A stretch of DNA of 64,000 nt. It comes from Phoebastria nigripes. Taxonomy: Eukaryota; Chordata; Aves; Procellariiformes; Diomedeidae. Of this stretch, positions 25,877 through 39,300 are shown one piece after another. The position numbers and the translations under genes were made by a program. Numbering within the stretch: the stretch's first letter is position 1; every line of letters starts with the position of its first letter. The notes beneath the pieces were generated by a model that saw only the letters and a program-made list of their open reading frames with translations, was not told the DNA's origin and ran no database searches. Where the stretch lies: assembly GCA_035582835.1 (NCBI GenBank), contig JAYKAV010002464.1, positions 248,001-312,000 on the forward strand, written 5' to 3'.

Positions 25877-28800
25877 CAACCCAAAACCAAAGCACTTGAT
25901 GAAATGAAACTCTTAAAGAAGNAAACACGGAGTGAAATAGAAACTTGCCACTTTTTAATGGTCTGGAATAGTGCTTTGCCCTCCTCCTTTCCCATCATAA
26001 ATAACTAAAAGACAAGTATAGGACATGGTCTTTGAGAATTAACAGTTGCACCTAGGATAACCGTTCTTCTTTCTCAGAGAGGATTTGCTGAACGGAAAGT
26101 ATTCATTATGAGTATTTATTTTTAAAAGGACAAATGTTAGGTTATCTTGTTGACTCTGGGCATGTTTCAAGTTCCCTGTAATTGCTCTGTCAGTCTTTTT
26201 CCCATCCATCCTTCCTTGCCAAAATGCATAAAGTTGCATTGTTTTGTTCCTGTATCACCCAAATTAAGCTTAAAAAGCAGTAGATGTTAGCTGTTTCTAC
26301 AGCCCTCATTTGCACAGTGTCTCCAAGTAATGAAACACTTAAGAAAATACTATAATCATCTTTTACCCCTGATCAGCCAGAAGACTTGAATAGAGAGTCC
26401 CAAATACTGCACTATGTAAAAATGATTAATGAAAAGGCCTTTGATATTACATAGTGTTACGTCTGAACCAAGAATCTGGGCGTAATTGTGCCAGCCATGT
26501 TCTGCAGCAGCCATTTCACCAGTGAGCCTGGAGCAGGCAGCGATGGGAGTAGGACTACCTAAGGCAGAGATGTAGCTTAGAGGTGTGCTTATGGGTGCAT
26601 GTGAATAAATCGAGGTTATTTCTGACATGAGTGCCGAACGTTTACTCCCTTTTTGTGAACGCTTTTATCCACTTTCTGTCTCAACAGTACTGGATTTAGG
26701 GTGTCTCTGTAACGTATCTCCTGTATCCAGAATGTGGAAGTCCCATGCTATGTTGCTGGTTCCCACAGGTACAGGGGATGCCACTTACACTTCACTGAGC
26801 CTCTGTATTTTTTACCTTAGGTAACTAAATTGGAATTTTCTTGCTCAATGGCACCATAAGTTATGAACGCCTACATGTGCAAATAGTGCAAAATTCATTC
26901 TGCTTGTGATGGTTCAGACAACTGAATAATGTGTGGTGTAGGGGTCTGCAATGTAAACCTGGGAAATTTGATGGTGATTAATAAATTGCTGATTGAGAGA
27001 GAACATAAACTTTTGGAATTGGATAGAATTTAAGATAATCTGTGGTGAAAACGATATCCTTTTAAACTCTAAAGAGACAAATTTGTTTCCTCAATTTAAG
27101 TTGGTAATGGACCTTTACCAAATAATGTTTCTATACTAAAGCAATAATGAATCAGACATGTAGTAAATATTCCAGTTAGTGATATTTTTAAAATTTGCTT
27201 GTTTGTAAAGCAGTTTGAAATCTAGTAACTAAGTATTATTATAATTCTTGTTTACCTTTTATTATCATTTAGAGAGGTCTGTGTTCTTGCTGCTTTTCAT
27301 GGTACCATGACTGTTCATTGTAAGAGCTAAAAGGTATTAATTAGAAAACAAAATCCTTACATTGCCATGCTTATGCCTTAAAGGTATTTAGTTGTGCAGA
27401 GCTTTTATATAACATAATTTCCAATCTAGTGAACATCCAGTCTTTGGGCTGTTAACTTTAAACATTTTACGATGTATTTAATTCCAGGTACAACAACTAT
27501 TTAATTTGCATAAATAAATGACAATGCATAGGAAAAAAACTCCAGTGCAATAGAGGAGATAAGAGGTCTGCTGTTAACAGTGACTAAATGAGCAGATGAA
27601 AAAGGGCAGGTCAAAAAGAAGCCTATTTGCATGAATACATAGAAAGTAAGTATTCATTTCAGTTCTGCATTTAAAACATAAATCCATGTTATGCAGTCAA
27701 AAGGTTAAAGGTTAATGGATTTTTGAAGTGGTAGTGCCAAAACTGCATTGTTAATAAGTACAGAATGGGTTATTGCCTTTGGTAGCAAGATGTAAGAGGC
27801 AATGAAGACATCGGTTATTTTAAAGAGTGGTAATGCCCATAGTGAAATCTTAGCTTTAAAACAAAAAAGCTGACTCTTACAGTTTAAGTGGAGAGATAGA
27901 CACAGGGTATTGTTGATTAATGTAATTTTATAAAAGATAAATAGGATAGCTAAATTATTATTTAGCTTTTTTTTTTTAAAGAAGCTGTTAAGCATACATG
28001 TATATATATAAAGTATGCAAATAAGGAGGAAGGGGCAAGGTATATGGGGCTTTCAGTGTGAGAAGCCTAAAATTGATGTGGTAAGAAAAGAGGAACATGA
28101 AGAAATTAAAAGAAGGATAAAAAGTGGCTAAAATGATGGGAAGGAAAGATAATTTTAGGAACTGACTGACTTCTGCATAGCATGTGGGGACTATCGCAGT
28201 TGTGGAGCAGGCTATTAAACCTGAGGTGTTAGTAAACAGGGTAGATTTTGAGCACTTCAGAATAATCCCAGTATCAGGAGGGAAAAAGCCAAACCAAAAC
28301 AAACCCCTGCAATGCTTAGGAAGGCAATGAGGAAGTCAAAGCAATTGCCCCTCTTGCAAAAGCGAGAGAAGGAACAAGTAAAGATAAAATGTTTAAACTT
28401 TTGTGATGAAGGTAATTAGGAGCAGAGCCCAGACGAGTGGCTGGGAAAAGAAGATAAATTTAGCTGTGCTAAACTCAGATTGAGAAAGGCGTATCAGACA
28501 GTTTGTGAGGCAGGATTATATGGACTGAGGTTGGCAGTGGACTGGCACACGTTTTGGGTCTCTTAATACGGGATTGACTGAAATCATTAAAAGTATGGAG
28601 AGGGAAGTATGGGGGGAAAGGACAAGGGTAGACCTTTGTTTTCCCCATCAAATAGTTTGAGAAAGGGAGAAGGATGTAATGAAAGAGGTGGCAAAGGACT
28701 GGTGAAAGAAGTGTGCCACCAGCACCCCCTGGTATTGCAGATGCTGGAGATCAGTTAAAAAACCCTAGGATTAGGGGAGGGGACAATATGACAGTATAAA

Positions 28801-28948
28801 TACAAGGAAACGGTGTAAGAGGATTGTCCTGCCGTTTGGTGAAAGGTGTTTCGGTGGCACGAAGGAGCTGGAGTGTAGCACGTTGCGGGGGCCAATACAT
28901 GCCTGTACTTGCTGCGTGCGTCGGAGGCCCCGCAGCCACCAAGCAGCC

Positions 28949-29095
28949 ATGGCTGCAGCTGCTGGGGAGGAAGCTGCTGGCGAGGAGGCAGNGGCCGGTG
29001 GCCCAAGGCCTCTGCCTCTCTCCTCCGCTCAGAGCATCCAGGCGGGCTCTGTCAGCTCAGTGCTGCGGAGAGAGGAGGGAACCGGCCACACTTGA
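28949..29095 (+). other. Short open frame with near-optimal start context at the CpG-island edge
   Basis: An ATG in the context GCAGCCATGG opens a 48-codon frame that begins MAAAAGEEAAGEEA and ends with TGA at 29093. The Ala/Glu-rich start resembles the N-termini of many housekeeping proteins, but I do not recognise it. One base within it (28992) is unresolved. No strong splice donor lies before the stop. It could be a first-exon remnant, an upstream open frame of a CpG-island transcript, or chance in GC-rich DNA. Confidence 0.3.
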
Positions 29096-29329
29096 GAAAA
29101 ATAGGTCACAAATGGGCCTTCGGTGATGGCGAGGTGAAGGGTGATGAAGCGGCACCAGCAGGGTTAAACTAAGTCAGGGAATATTTTGGGAAGGTTTGGT
29201 GGACAGGTGGGAGCAGATAACTGTTTTTTATTAATGCTTGCAAACCGACAGGAGCAGCTGTTTACTCACTTGCCCTAAGTGGGATGGCTCTGAGCCAGGC
29301 TCAGCAATAATTGGGACCAACATCCTATG

Positions 29330-30260
29330 TCAAACAAGACCTTCCTCCGGCAGGAGAGCGAGCAAACAGCTCCAGCCCTGCACGCCGCCCCCCGCCCCCG
29401 GCACCCAGTTGCAAAGAAAGAGGGGGAAAAAAAAAAAATAAATAAATAGCCGCGGCGGCAGGAAATCTAAGGTATGCGGTTTCCAGAGGTCGGGCAAACT
29501 CCGGTGCGAGAGGAAGTGTGAGCCGAGCCGGGGCGGGGGCGCAGCCGGCGGCGCGGCGGGGCTCGGCCCGCGCGGTCAGGTGGGGGCGCGGGGGCGGCGC
29601 GGAGCGGGGCGGCGCGGGGGCCCGGGCGGGGGCGGGCGCGCTCCGGCTCCGCGGGCCGCCGGGGAACTCCGGCGGAGCGAGCCCGCCGCCTCGGTAATGG
29701 TGAGTGCGGGGGGCGGCCCCACGGCCGTGGGAAGCGGCCGCCCCGCGCGGGGCGGGCGGGGGAGGCTCGAGGGAAACTTCCCCCCCCCCAACACCACCGC
29801 CCCGCGGGGAGGCCGGGGCCGGCGGGCGGGAGGGAAGCGCGCCGGTGCTGCTGGCTGCAGCCAGGGCGCTGGGCTGCGGGGTGATGCCCCTGGGGGAGCC
29901 GGGCGCTGGGGGAGGGGCGGCGCGGGGCCCTCCCTGGCGCTCCGGCGGGGACAGATGCGGTGTTGTAGTAAGTTTGCTTTCTCTCTGCCACCAGAAGCAT
30001 AAATAGCTGCCGGCTTCCCTACGTTGTAGGGCGTTTCTCGGTGTGGCGTGCTTTTGCCCCTTCCCGTTCGGCTTGCCCGCCGAACCCTTCCCCGAGCAGC
30101 TGGTCGTTACCCGCGGCCGCCGCGGGGAATCCCTTCCCCGGGGCTGGGCTGGGCTGGCTGGGGGCTGGGCAGGCTCCGGGCGCCCGCAGGGTTCACCCGC
30201 AGCGCTGAGCAGGCAGCCGGCAGCGCAGGCAGGCAGGAGATGTGCTCTGATGACATTTGC
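29330..30260. promoter_or_regulatory. Intronic CpG island, candidate internal promoter
   Basis: GC content and CpG density rise sharply here against the AT-rich intron. Dense CpG runs from about 29440 to 30200. Several GC boxes of Sp1 type (for example the GGGGCGGGGG at 29530-29540 and GGGGCGG near 29605) lie upstream of an ATG joined to the splice donor gtgagt at 29700. An ATAAATAG TATA-like element sits at 29999-30006. CpG islands in bird genomes usually mark promoters. Direction is not certain, because the minus strand also has long GC-driven open frames. It could serve a shorter CABIN1 transcript, a non-coding RNA, or act as an enhancer. Confidence 0.75.
29697..29705 (+). other. ATG joined to consensus splice donor (possible alternative first exon end)
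   Basis: The ATG at 29697-29699 has G at -3 and is followed at once by GTGAGT. A first exon ending here would leave phase 0, which matches the phase-0 start of CABIN1 exon D at 42662. This is a prediction from sequence only. Confidence 0.35.
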
Positions 30261-31852
30261 CGTCGTGGTTGGGAAATACTTCATTAGTTCGGCTCTCCTT
30301 CGGTTAGAGGCTGTAACAGATCTGCTTTGCTGCACAGAGGAAAATCCTGAGAGCAATGGGAAACGGAGGAGTCGAGAGAAGTTTGGAAGGGGGGGCAAAA
30401 GGGTGAGGGATTTTTGTTTTCTTCTGTCTGCATTGTTTGGGATTTCTCGGTCTCCTTCCTCCACTCCTTTAGTCGGATGAATTATTTAGCACCCTCATTT
30501 TCAATTCAGCCCTAAAGCTTGCAAGGGGAGCCTTTCATGTCTAGAAGAGAAAAGAGATGGTAGGTCTGTAAAAATCATGTCTGGCACAGAGCAACCCAGC
30601 TGTGATCTCTGGTGTGCACTCTGCTGTTCTGCCTACGACAGCCAGGCTCACACTGGAGATTCCCCTTCTTAACGGTGACCTAACAGAAAAGCCTGTTGTT
30701 CAATATCTATTTTGCATGAGCTACTATGCTGTAGCAGTCGCTGCTTCATTCAGCTAAAGAGAGAGAGAGAAGATAAGAGGATTCCAATTTAATTAGCAGT
30801 TTGTTAAGACCAGTCAGCTTTGTCTGGTCACATGTTTATAATTTTAGAACGTATGTCTTAATTGCAGTAAATTCTGGTGTTGTGCATAAAGCAAGTGCCA
30901 CATGCTGTTTGCGGCATTGGCTGTGGCAGCTTCATGTTTCTATTTTTTTTAATTTACTGCAGCATGTGTTTATTTGTGCAACAGCAGATTTTTGTGTGTG
31001 GTGTGGGTATTCTGCACGAAGCAGATCTAGGAGATCTAGGAATTAAAGCATATGCTGTGGAGGTTTTTATTACCCAGGAAGCTGCAGGATGTGTCTTTTT
31101 TATTGGAGCATATTCAGGTTGATATCTTGAATACCCAGATAATTGTTCTGGTTGTTTTCAATAATAGGACTTATGTGTGTTTTTAGCATCTTTGTAGGAG
31201 TCTGAAATACTCTAAATGTTGAGGCCTTCCTAACTCCTCCTCCCTCTCAATAATTACTCTGGTTGATCTCAAACAAATAATTCCTATCTCGCAATATCCC
31301 TGAAACCAAACACCAGCAGACTGTACCCTGTCTTCTGCCTAGCTAACTGAGTCACTGCCATGCCTTGTGCTAGATTAAGCTGTTGTAGCATTGCTGCTGG
31401 TTGAATATTGAAGATTCCCTGTGTATACTGTGATTTACGTTACTGTAAATAGGGTAATTGAATTACAGCTTCTCTGCAATGTCTTGTTCCTCTGGTGTTA
31501 TCAAAGATCAGTCAACTTTAGTTGGGGTGCTAGGCAGGCTGCTGCCTAAATTGTTTACTTGAATTAGACATTTCCTCTAACTCTTGTAATTGGATAAAGT
31601 ACTGCTTTTGTTTGTTTGTTTTTTAAACCCTGTATTGCTGAGGAAGCCCTGGGAGTCTCTGAAAGCAAGGCAGCATTAGGTGTTAACACACATCCCTCCC
31701 CACCCCCCCAAAAAGAAAAAGGTAAAATACTTGAATAACAGAGTTAATNAAATTCTTTTTTGTTGCATGAATTCCTGTATCAGAGGAGAAAAGATACTCC
31801 GAGGTTGGCTATGGGGTGTATAACAGTAAGATTTTTTTGCCTTTTATAGCAG

Positions 31853-31933
31853 TCAGGACTCGTTCAGGGCCTCCACTTGCTGGACAGAGAAGGGAAGTGT
31901 TCTATGGACGCTGCTGTAGTGGGGGGAGAAGAG
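31853..31933 (+). other. Exon-like block, possible cassette exon
   Basis: A strong acceptor (pyrimidine-rich tract from 31831 ending tagcag) is followed by 81 bases and a donor GAG-gtaatg. The block is exactly 27 codons, open in the frame that CABIN1 exons C and D would impose (phase 0 on both sides), starting SGLVQGLHLLDREGK. A second frame is also open. I do not recognise the peptide and know of no equivalent in the mammalian protein. It may be a decoy exon. Confidence 0.25.
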
Positions 31934-33270
31934 GTAATGAAATGAGTTATCTGTCAGCTCCTAATAATTTAATTTGAAGATCTTAATTGGTGAGGATGAA
32001 ATGCGCAAACTCACGTAGAGCTTTAGTTGCTTGAGAGGAGTATGTCTTCTCCAAGGCTTGACTCCTTTTTACCACTGCATGTGTCTCTTTCTGGTTCATA
32101 AGTGCTAATATGGGATATTTGCTTCTTATCACCTCTTCTAAATAAGCTGCTTCCTGCCCTCAACTTCAGCTGACAAACAGTTTGAAATCCAGGATGGGTA
32201 CTTCTGTCATTCCTAAGCCAGTATGAAACCACAGACAGAACTGTGACCTTCAAATACGAACTAAGTCATGTATTTGCAAACGCATATCTTTATAAAACTG
32301 GCATTAAAAAAAAGGAATAGGGAACCCTAGTCAGATCTTCCAGGATTCTGATTTGAGATTAAAAGGCTTTTCCACTAGCTCCTGCTGTCATTTTACTTCT
32401 GTCAGAACACTAGAGGAGTTTGAATTTTTGTTCAGTTCAGCTCTCCGTTGCTTTTGTTCTTCTCAATGTTGATGAAAGATGCAAGTACTTCTCTGTGCTT
32501 CCAGATGGTGTGCACATACCGAAATATCAGCCAGTGATGGAACATGCCATTCTTGTTGCTTTCCAAAAGGCTTTTAGAATTTGATGGCTAATAGTGAACA
32601 GTTGAGTGTAATTCTTTTAGTACCGTTCCTGGTATGTATGGCAATTTTATATTTTCTCCTGGTTGGTAGTACTTGTTTATATTCATGCTATTAAAAATGT
32701 TGACAGTTCTTCATTACATTCTAATATGCAGCTCTCAATTTTTGTTAATAACTTCACAGCCTATTCAGTGAAATTTACTAGCTTTTTCCATAATCTCGAT
32801 TTGTTCCTAAATAAGCTGCAAAAAACCCTACCTATGTATATTTTGAAGGCTGTGGCTCTTAAGCTACTGAACATGAGTCTGAGGTCATAACTCTAATGAA
32901 AATTTGGTGAAACATTGCCAGTACCCAACCAGAGGTAGTCATTACAACTACATACTGATATGTCACCTCCTAATGACGACGTGGCTCTTTCCTGACCAAG
33001 CTGCAGTATGTACAGTACACAAATCTGTTTGGTTTTGTGTTGTATCACCTCAAACCTATGTACTTTTTCATACTTAACCAGGTCAGTCAAGAGAAGCTAT
33101 GCCCAACAGGTCGCTGAGGAAAAATGTACTCTCTTGAAAAGTCCTTATGTGGTCCCCCAAAGTTAGATGAAGTGGCTGCATGATCACTCATCATGCTCTG
33201 AGATGAGAGAAACTCGTGTCTGAAGGATGCATCTTAGCTGAAAGGTATTGTAGGAGAATGTTTCTAGGTA

Positions 33271-33306
33271 ATTTTATATGAAGATGAAATTTTATATCAA
33301 GATGAA
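33271..33306. repeat. 18-bp direct tandem duplication
   Basis: Two adjacent 18-base copies (33271-33288 and 33289-33306) differ at a single base (ATATG against ATATC). This is probably a replication-slippage duplication in the intron. Confidence 0.85.
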
Positions 33307-36300
33307 ATTAAGCTGAAGGCTCTTCTCCAGTAATTTTAAAGATTATCACTTGATTGTATTTTATGAGCTGCCATGTGGTATTGCTTTAGAGGGTTTTCTC
33401 TTTTCAAAAATTGTGATGGAAACTAGTAGCAAGTGTTCTCTGGACCTTTTGATTTATGTTCCTTCAGGTTCAATGATCTCTTTCAGCAGGATCTCCTAAT
33501 ACCATGTATTCTAGTGATTTGGTGCTGACAAGAAAGAACATTGAGTGCTTGATCAGTGTTGTTTTCTGAAATGATAGCGTTTTCCTCTGCACTACTGATC
33601 TAACCTGAGACCCTCTAGTTTTTGGTATTTTCTGAGATTTTGAGTCTAACTTGGTGATATATTTGTAAAACATACAGGTGGATGATGTTACTTTTTCTAA
33701 GCATTGTATAAATATGCTGAAATATTTGGCAAATGCTGGGATTTTATAGTTTCTCATTTTGATATTTTAGTGTGTGTGTCATTATGCAGAAGAGAGTCTA
33801 AAAGCTGAAAGACACTCCTTGCTGTCAGGGCAGGGATGCTGGATGTCAGATGCGGAGCGGGAGCGGGCAGTTAAGCATTTTGTTTGCTTAAAAGTAGGGG
33901 ATGTAGGATTGAAGAGCAGTTTTTGTTGGCATAAAAATTTGAATATTTTGGAACTTTTTAGCACTCTGACAGCCTAATTTAAAATACTCAAAATGAGTTG
34001 AGTCTTGTACATGGAGACTGTCTTGCTGTTAAAAGGATAATCACTTACATTTCATGTATTGGGTAATCGGTAGGTTACACCTAGAACTTGGATATTTAAG
34101 TAGGTGAAAATGTGTTTCTTCAAATCCTGTGAAATCCTTCAAGCCTACTGAAATAGTAAAAGCTGGCATCCTCTACCAGGAGGAGACCCTTACTGCAGTG
34201 TTTCAGCATGAAGAATCTCCGAATGACTCATAATTGTACAACAACAATGCGCCGAATCTCAATAATTAGCATACCTCTTAATGTTATGAAGTTCTTGTCC
34301 TCCTTTTCTTTCTAGTATCATGTATACTGTACTAGATGATGGAGGTGAATCACTGTAAGCTGTTTGGAGATAGACAACTTTAGGTACCTGTAAGGCAGGT
34401 AGGTAAGATTTAGCATTTTTTCCTTTGCTGCACTCATCCACCCAACTTGAGAATTAGCTGATGTTCTTGTGAAAAATCTGTTTTCTTTTGCTTGTAGCAG
34501 CTGCCTTGCCCATGGCCCGTTTGGACATTCCACAGATTGTATCATTCTGCACATCCTTTTGAATGCCTGTCTTATGTTTAACTTACTTCTCCATTTAAGC
34601 ATTGCCCTGTTCTTATTCCCAGAGGACTAGAAAGGCTACCTTTTGGAGAGCGAGACATTTGAGACTTATCTCCAGACTTCAACTCTTCTGTTCCTGCATT
34701 AGACTGCTAGGTATTTCTAATCTCTCTTCTTCATACCTAGGCTTTGTTATGCTGTACTACTCTTGTATTCATTTAAGGCAGGAGTGTTGTCAGAATAATA
34801 TTAGTAATACACTATGCCAGGTTCACTATTTTTGGGTGTTACCAGATGTAGGTAAAGATGATAGCTGATAGTTTTGTGTTCTGAAGCAACTTTCAATTTT
34901 CTTAAAATTAGGTTGAGGTAACCCTCCCTCTGCCAAATAGAATCTAATACTGGTTAAAGTACATGCACACTACTAGCTGTCTATTTTGTAACCTCTGGGA
35001 AGATGGGGACAGTCACTCTAATGACAGAAGTGTAGGGGTCTAGGTAAAAAATCTCACGATCCTGAAACTTAGCCTTCTCTGGGAGCTGACAGCTTCTCCC
35101 AGCTTTGTGTTAGCCCCAATTCTCTTTCTGGTTCTGCAGCACCTCCTTTAGGAATAAGAATGAGTAGTGGGGCTCAACCTTGGGATGCCACCGATAGAGA
35201 CCAGAACCACCTGCAGACTTGCCAGGCATGTATGTCCCCTAACATTTGTCATCTATATGACTTACTCATCATCCTTTGCATTCAGGGGAGATAGTCGTTT
35301 CTAGCGTATAGCTCATTTCATCCTAAGGTGAAGCCTATAATAGCTCAGGTGAGCCACATCCCCTAAATGCCTCTTCTGTCTGTAAAAGGTTTCTAGGTGA
35401 TATCATTAAATGTGTGTGTCTATATCATAGGCATGTGGAGTTAGATTAAATGAATGCCACATGTTGTCAAAAAATGGGAGTTTGCTAATGTCTGCAGGGG
35501 GCTAAGGCAGTAGCCTGCCCACTTCCAGGCAGATGGATGGACTGTACCAAGCTTGTTTCATTAGCTTTGAGTACCATTTGCATCTGATGCCAGGCAGTCT
35601 GGTTGTAGCGGATACGCAGAAAAGATCTAAGCAGAAAAATCCTCTTAAAACAACAAAAGGCTGTCTGTTAGGCAAAACCAGAACCCCTGTCACTCTCTAG
35701 ATGTGCCCTGCTAACCATTTATTTTGGTGGTAAAGAAATCTTCCTGCATCTGGCCCCTGAGAATGACTAAACAAATGCAAAATCCTGGTAAAGAGTTTTC
35801 CTGTCAAGGGTTTCATATTCTTTCATTAGGTTTCTCCATCAAGTTATTTGCTTATTAGAAGATCTAGAAGCATTCTGTATTCTTTGGATTTCTGTGGTTT
35901 ATATCCTCCCAAAGAAAGAATTACAGGCTCTTTCAGATAGGGACAGGACATAAACCAAAATGTACCCCCAAAAAAAGATACTGAAGTAACAAAGGCATAA
36001 TCAGAAATTCCAACATGGGTGAGCAGACACCTTTCTCGGTGTTTCCTTTTGAGTAGATAGAAGTGCCTGACTAAATCTCTAGATGACTTCTCTTCTGCAT
36101 CCCTTTGGCAAACCTCTTTCTCTCCTTTTTAAACCCTGGATTGGCTGCAAGACACAGTGAATGAAACTTACTGCTGATAATTTAATTCCTTTCCTAACCA
36201 ATCCCATTTTTTCTCTTTCCTAAAATACAGCTGGTAAAAGGGAACAACTGCTGGAGGAAAGACAATAAATGTACTTAAATAATTTGTCCAAAAGTCTTTT

Positions 36301-36373
36301 TATCAATAACTGACCTTCCAGCTTGAGGAGTTGTCCAGCTGTCCAAAAGGGAACCTTTTTTCATGTTGGCAAC

Positions 36374-36394
36374 AAAAAAAAAAAAAAAAAAAAA
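36374..36394. repeat. Poly(A) tract
   Basis: Uninterrupted run of about 21 A in intron C, with no gene-like sequence on either side. Confidence 0.9.
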
Positions 36395-39300
36395 TCAGTG
36401 TTCCACAGCTATACCTTCAAATCCACCTTTGCTTTAGCACCCCAGATTTACAGAGTAGAGAAATGAGGGGCTAGACAAGAGGGAATCTAAGGATTGTCTC
36501 TTGGAGTACTCTGGGGAAGGATACTCCACCGGTGCTGTTGGCGTTAACCTGGAAAAGTAGTGTGGGGAGCAGTCGTCTTCATCCAGGGGATGATGCATTA
36601 TGCACACACCTCCTGTGTTTCCTGGATTTTCAAGTGAGTGATGTCTGCCTGAGGCACACTGTTGCAGAGCTGCTGGGGGAACACAGCTGTGTCATTGCTT
36701 GAACAGGATTGCACCTTCAAAACAGGCTTTAAGAGAGCGGCCTGTCACTCCTTCTCGCTTTCTTCTCTTTCTTTCCATTGTAGCCATGGAGTAGAATGGA
36801 TTCTTTATTTCCTTTTTTTATAGTCTAGTCAGACATTTCCCTTTGAAAAGAGATGATGTGACTTTCTGTTGTCATCGTTGTGAAATCACATGGTACATGG
36901 GAACCATCTGAGTAAAAACTCCTCAAGCCTCCTGATGGAGTGAACAAAAACCTCTAGATTCTGCCTGGCAAATGGCCAAACCCAATGTTTTGCAAAGGCT
37001 ATCTGTAGACCTCAGTTTCTGTTTCACTAATTCCACCTGAACTTGTAACTCATCATCTTAACAAGGCATTTCTGGTTTTATATAATTGCTTATGCAGCGA
37101 GGAAATGACTCCCTTTCCCTGCCTCGTGTGTGTATGTCCCTGACTCATGCTCACACATAATAGTCTCTCCAAGTGGGTATGGCTTGGGTGTTCTTTTCAT
37201 AGGGTTAAAACCAATTTAATGTCAAGTCAATTGTAAAATGATTGTTCTAGAAATTGAAAGATCTGAAATTTAAGACTCTGAAAATACATTGTATTTAGAA
37301 GAGAGAAATAAGAGGTGAAAATTGTCTGTTATGTTTCTTTATGAGCATATGATAATTGGAACATGTGGAGCATTTTCATTTGTCAATGTTTTTCATGCTG
37401 CTCTCTTGCTAAAATAATGCTGCAGAATTCCACAGTTCTTCCAGAAAGCATACATGCTGTTTATTCACTTCCAAGTGTGTGTGTGTATTTAAAAAAGAAG
37501 AAAAAAAGACATAGGCAGTATTTACCTTTTAGACCAGGAATTGTAATCCTGCTTGGTTCTGACTTATTAAAAGGAAGTTGCTGCAGTTTTGCCTTATTTC
37601 TGTTTCCTTTTCCAGGCTGATAAAATGTAATTTATTTATTATCATACTATTTTTTTATATTCTGTTGCTGTAAAACGTGGACAAGACTAACAGCAGACAA
37701 GAGGAGTGCTGCTTAAATACTCTGAAAAAGTTTGTAAGATTTTTCTGAAATTGGCTAAGTTACTCACAGAAAGTAGGGGCTGCTTTCTTTTCCTTGATGA
37801 CACAAGTCCCTGCAGCTAATAATTTTAATATTCTGAATATAGCTGCTTTCATTTCTCAATGCTTTTGTACCCACTCGCATTCCTGTTCACAGAGGTGGAA
37901 TTGTTCCAATACATACTGAATAGCAGTGTGGATGAAATAAGGAATTGAGGAAGAAAAATAATAGAATTGTCTGTAGAAAAGAAGAAAAGCCAATATCAGG
38001 TGACAGAGTAAAATAATAAGAGATAGGGGAGCATGTTCAGATTGGATGAGAAAAGGTGCTTTAGTAATTTGCTAAATGGGGGAGGGGGCAGCGGTTTTAA
38101 TGGTTACACTGAGAACTAGCAGGAAGTCGCGAGTCAAGCAAACACATGCTTGCCAAGTTGAACACAAAATAGAGCAATGTTTACAGAGAGGAGTAGGGAT
38201 ATTCAAGGGTCTGTGCTGTACTTTTTTAGCTGAAAAGAGTGAGGTTTCGACTCCTGTGTGTTGAAACCATTCAGCTTGAACTGTATTCCTTTCCTTTTCA
38301 GGCTCCCAGTGCAGGATCTTATGTTGACCTAGATAACTGCGAAGAGAGGACATGAGTAAAGCTAGTAGTACTTCAGCATGTTGTGCTTAACCCTGTATTA
38401 AAACACAGAGTTAAAAAAATGAAAATGTTTAGGAAAATGTGAGCTTTCCAGGGATTATGCAATTGTGCTTAGTTCAACTTCTGATTTTAAAATATTGTGT
38501 AGGTTCTTGCATTATTAATCGGTGGCTTCCCTGCACCACTTTATTAGTTGGTCTGTTAGTTTTTTCATATTTTATAACAATCTTTAAATAGATTGGTTTT
38601 AGTAAAGGCTCTTCTTAATAGGCCATTACTGAGATTGACAAATATTGGTGAAGAAGTGTTTGGTTTTGCTTTGGTCACTTGAAGGCAGCCGTGGAATTGA
38701 GTTTGTTGATGTGGTGCAACTTGCACTTCTGGGACACTTGGAAAAAAAGAAAAGGAAAAAAAAAGGGAATTGAGTCGTGAGTAATTGGAGGTCTTTATTT
38801 GTAGCAGTAGTTGTTTTATGTGTTTGCTTGTTATATGTGAATCGGATCATCTGAAGTATGACTAGCATTTCTCCATTTCATTAAGAAGAGAAATCATGGA
38901 GCATCGAGAGAGTAAAGTTTGATCTCTGCTTAGAAAATGGCTTACTCTGAAGCACTGCAGTGTCAGCAGCAGCCATCCCCAGAGAGGTTTGGGTTTTGTT
39001 GAGAACTGTCAGCCTTTCCTCCTCAGAGAGGCATTCCTAAACCCCAGGGAATCCCCTCCTGTAAAGTTCTGGAGTAAGCAGCGTAGAGGAATAATAAGCA
39101 CTTCCTTCCTTTCTATTTTCAGTGACTGAACTAGAAAGTAACCACTATTGCTGTAGTTCACGCTCACAAAACCTTGTGCAGCATGGTCCTATTCTCCTCA
39201 CCCTCCTCCCCGAGTCTTCAATTCTTCTGCAAGGGGAGGTTGTGCAGCAAGTTTCAAGCTGAAAAAAAAATTAAGAAGTGTCACCAGGAATATGGTATAC

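Noticed and set aside
29325..30464. 379-codon open frame on the minus strand over the CpG island
   Set aside because: Composition is Pro/Ala/Arg/Gly driven by GC-rich DNA with few stop codons. Several other frames here are open too, and no domain or motif is recognisable.
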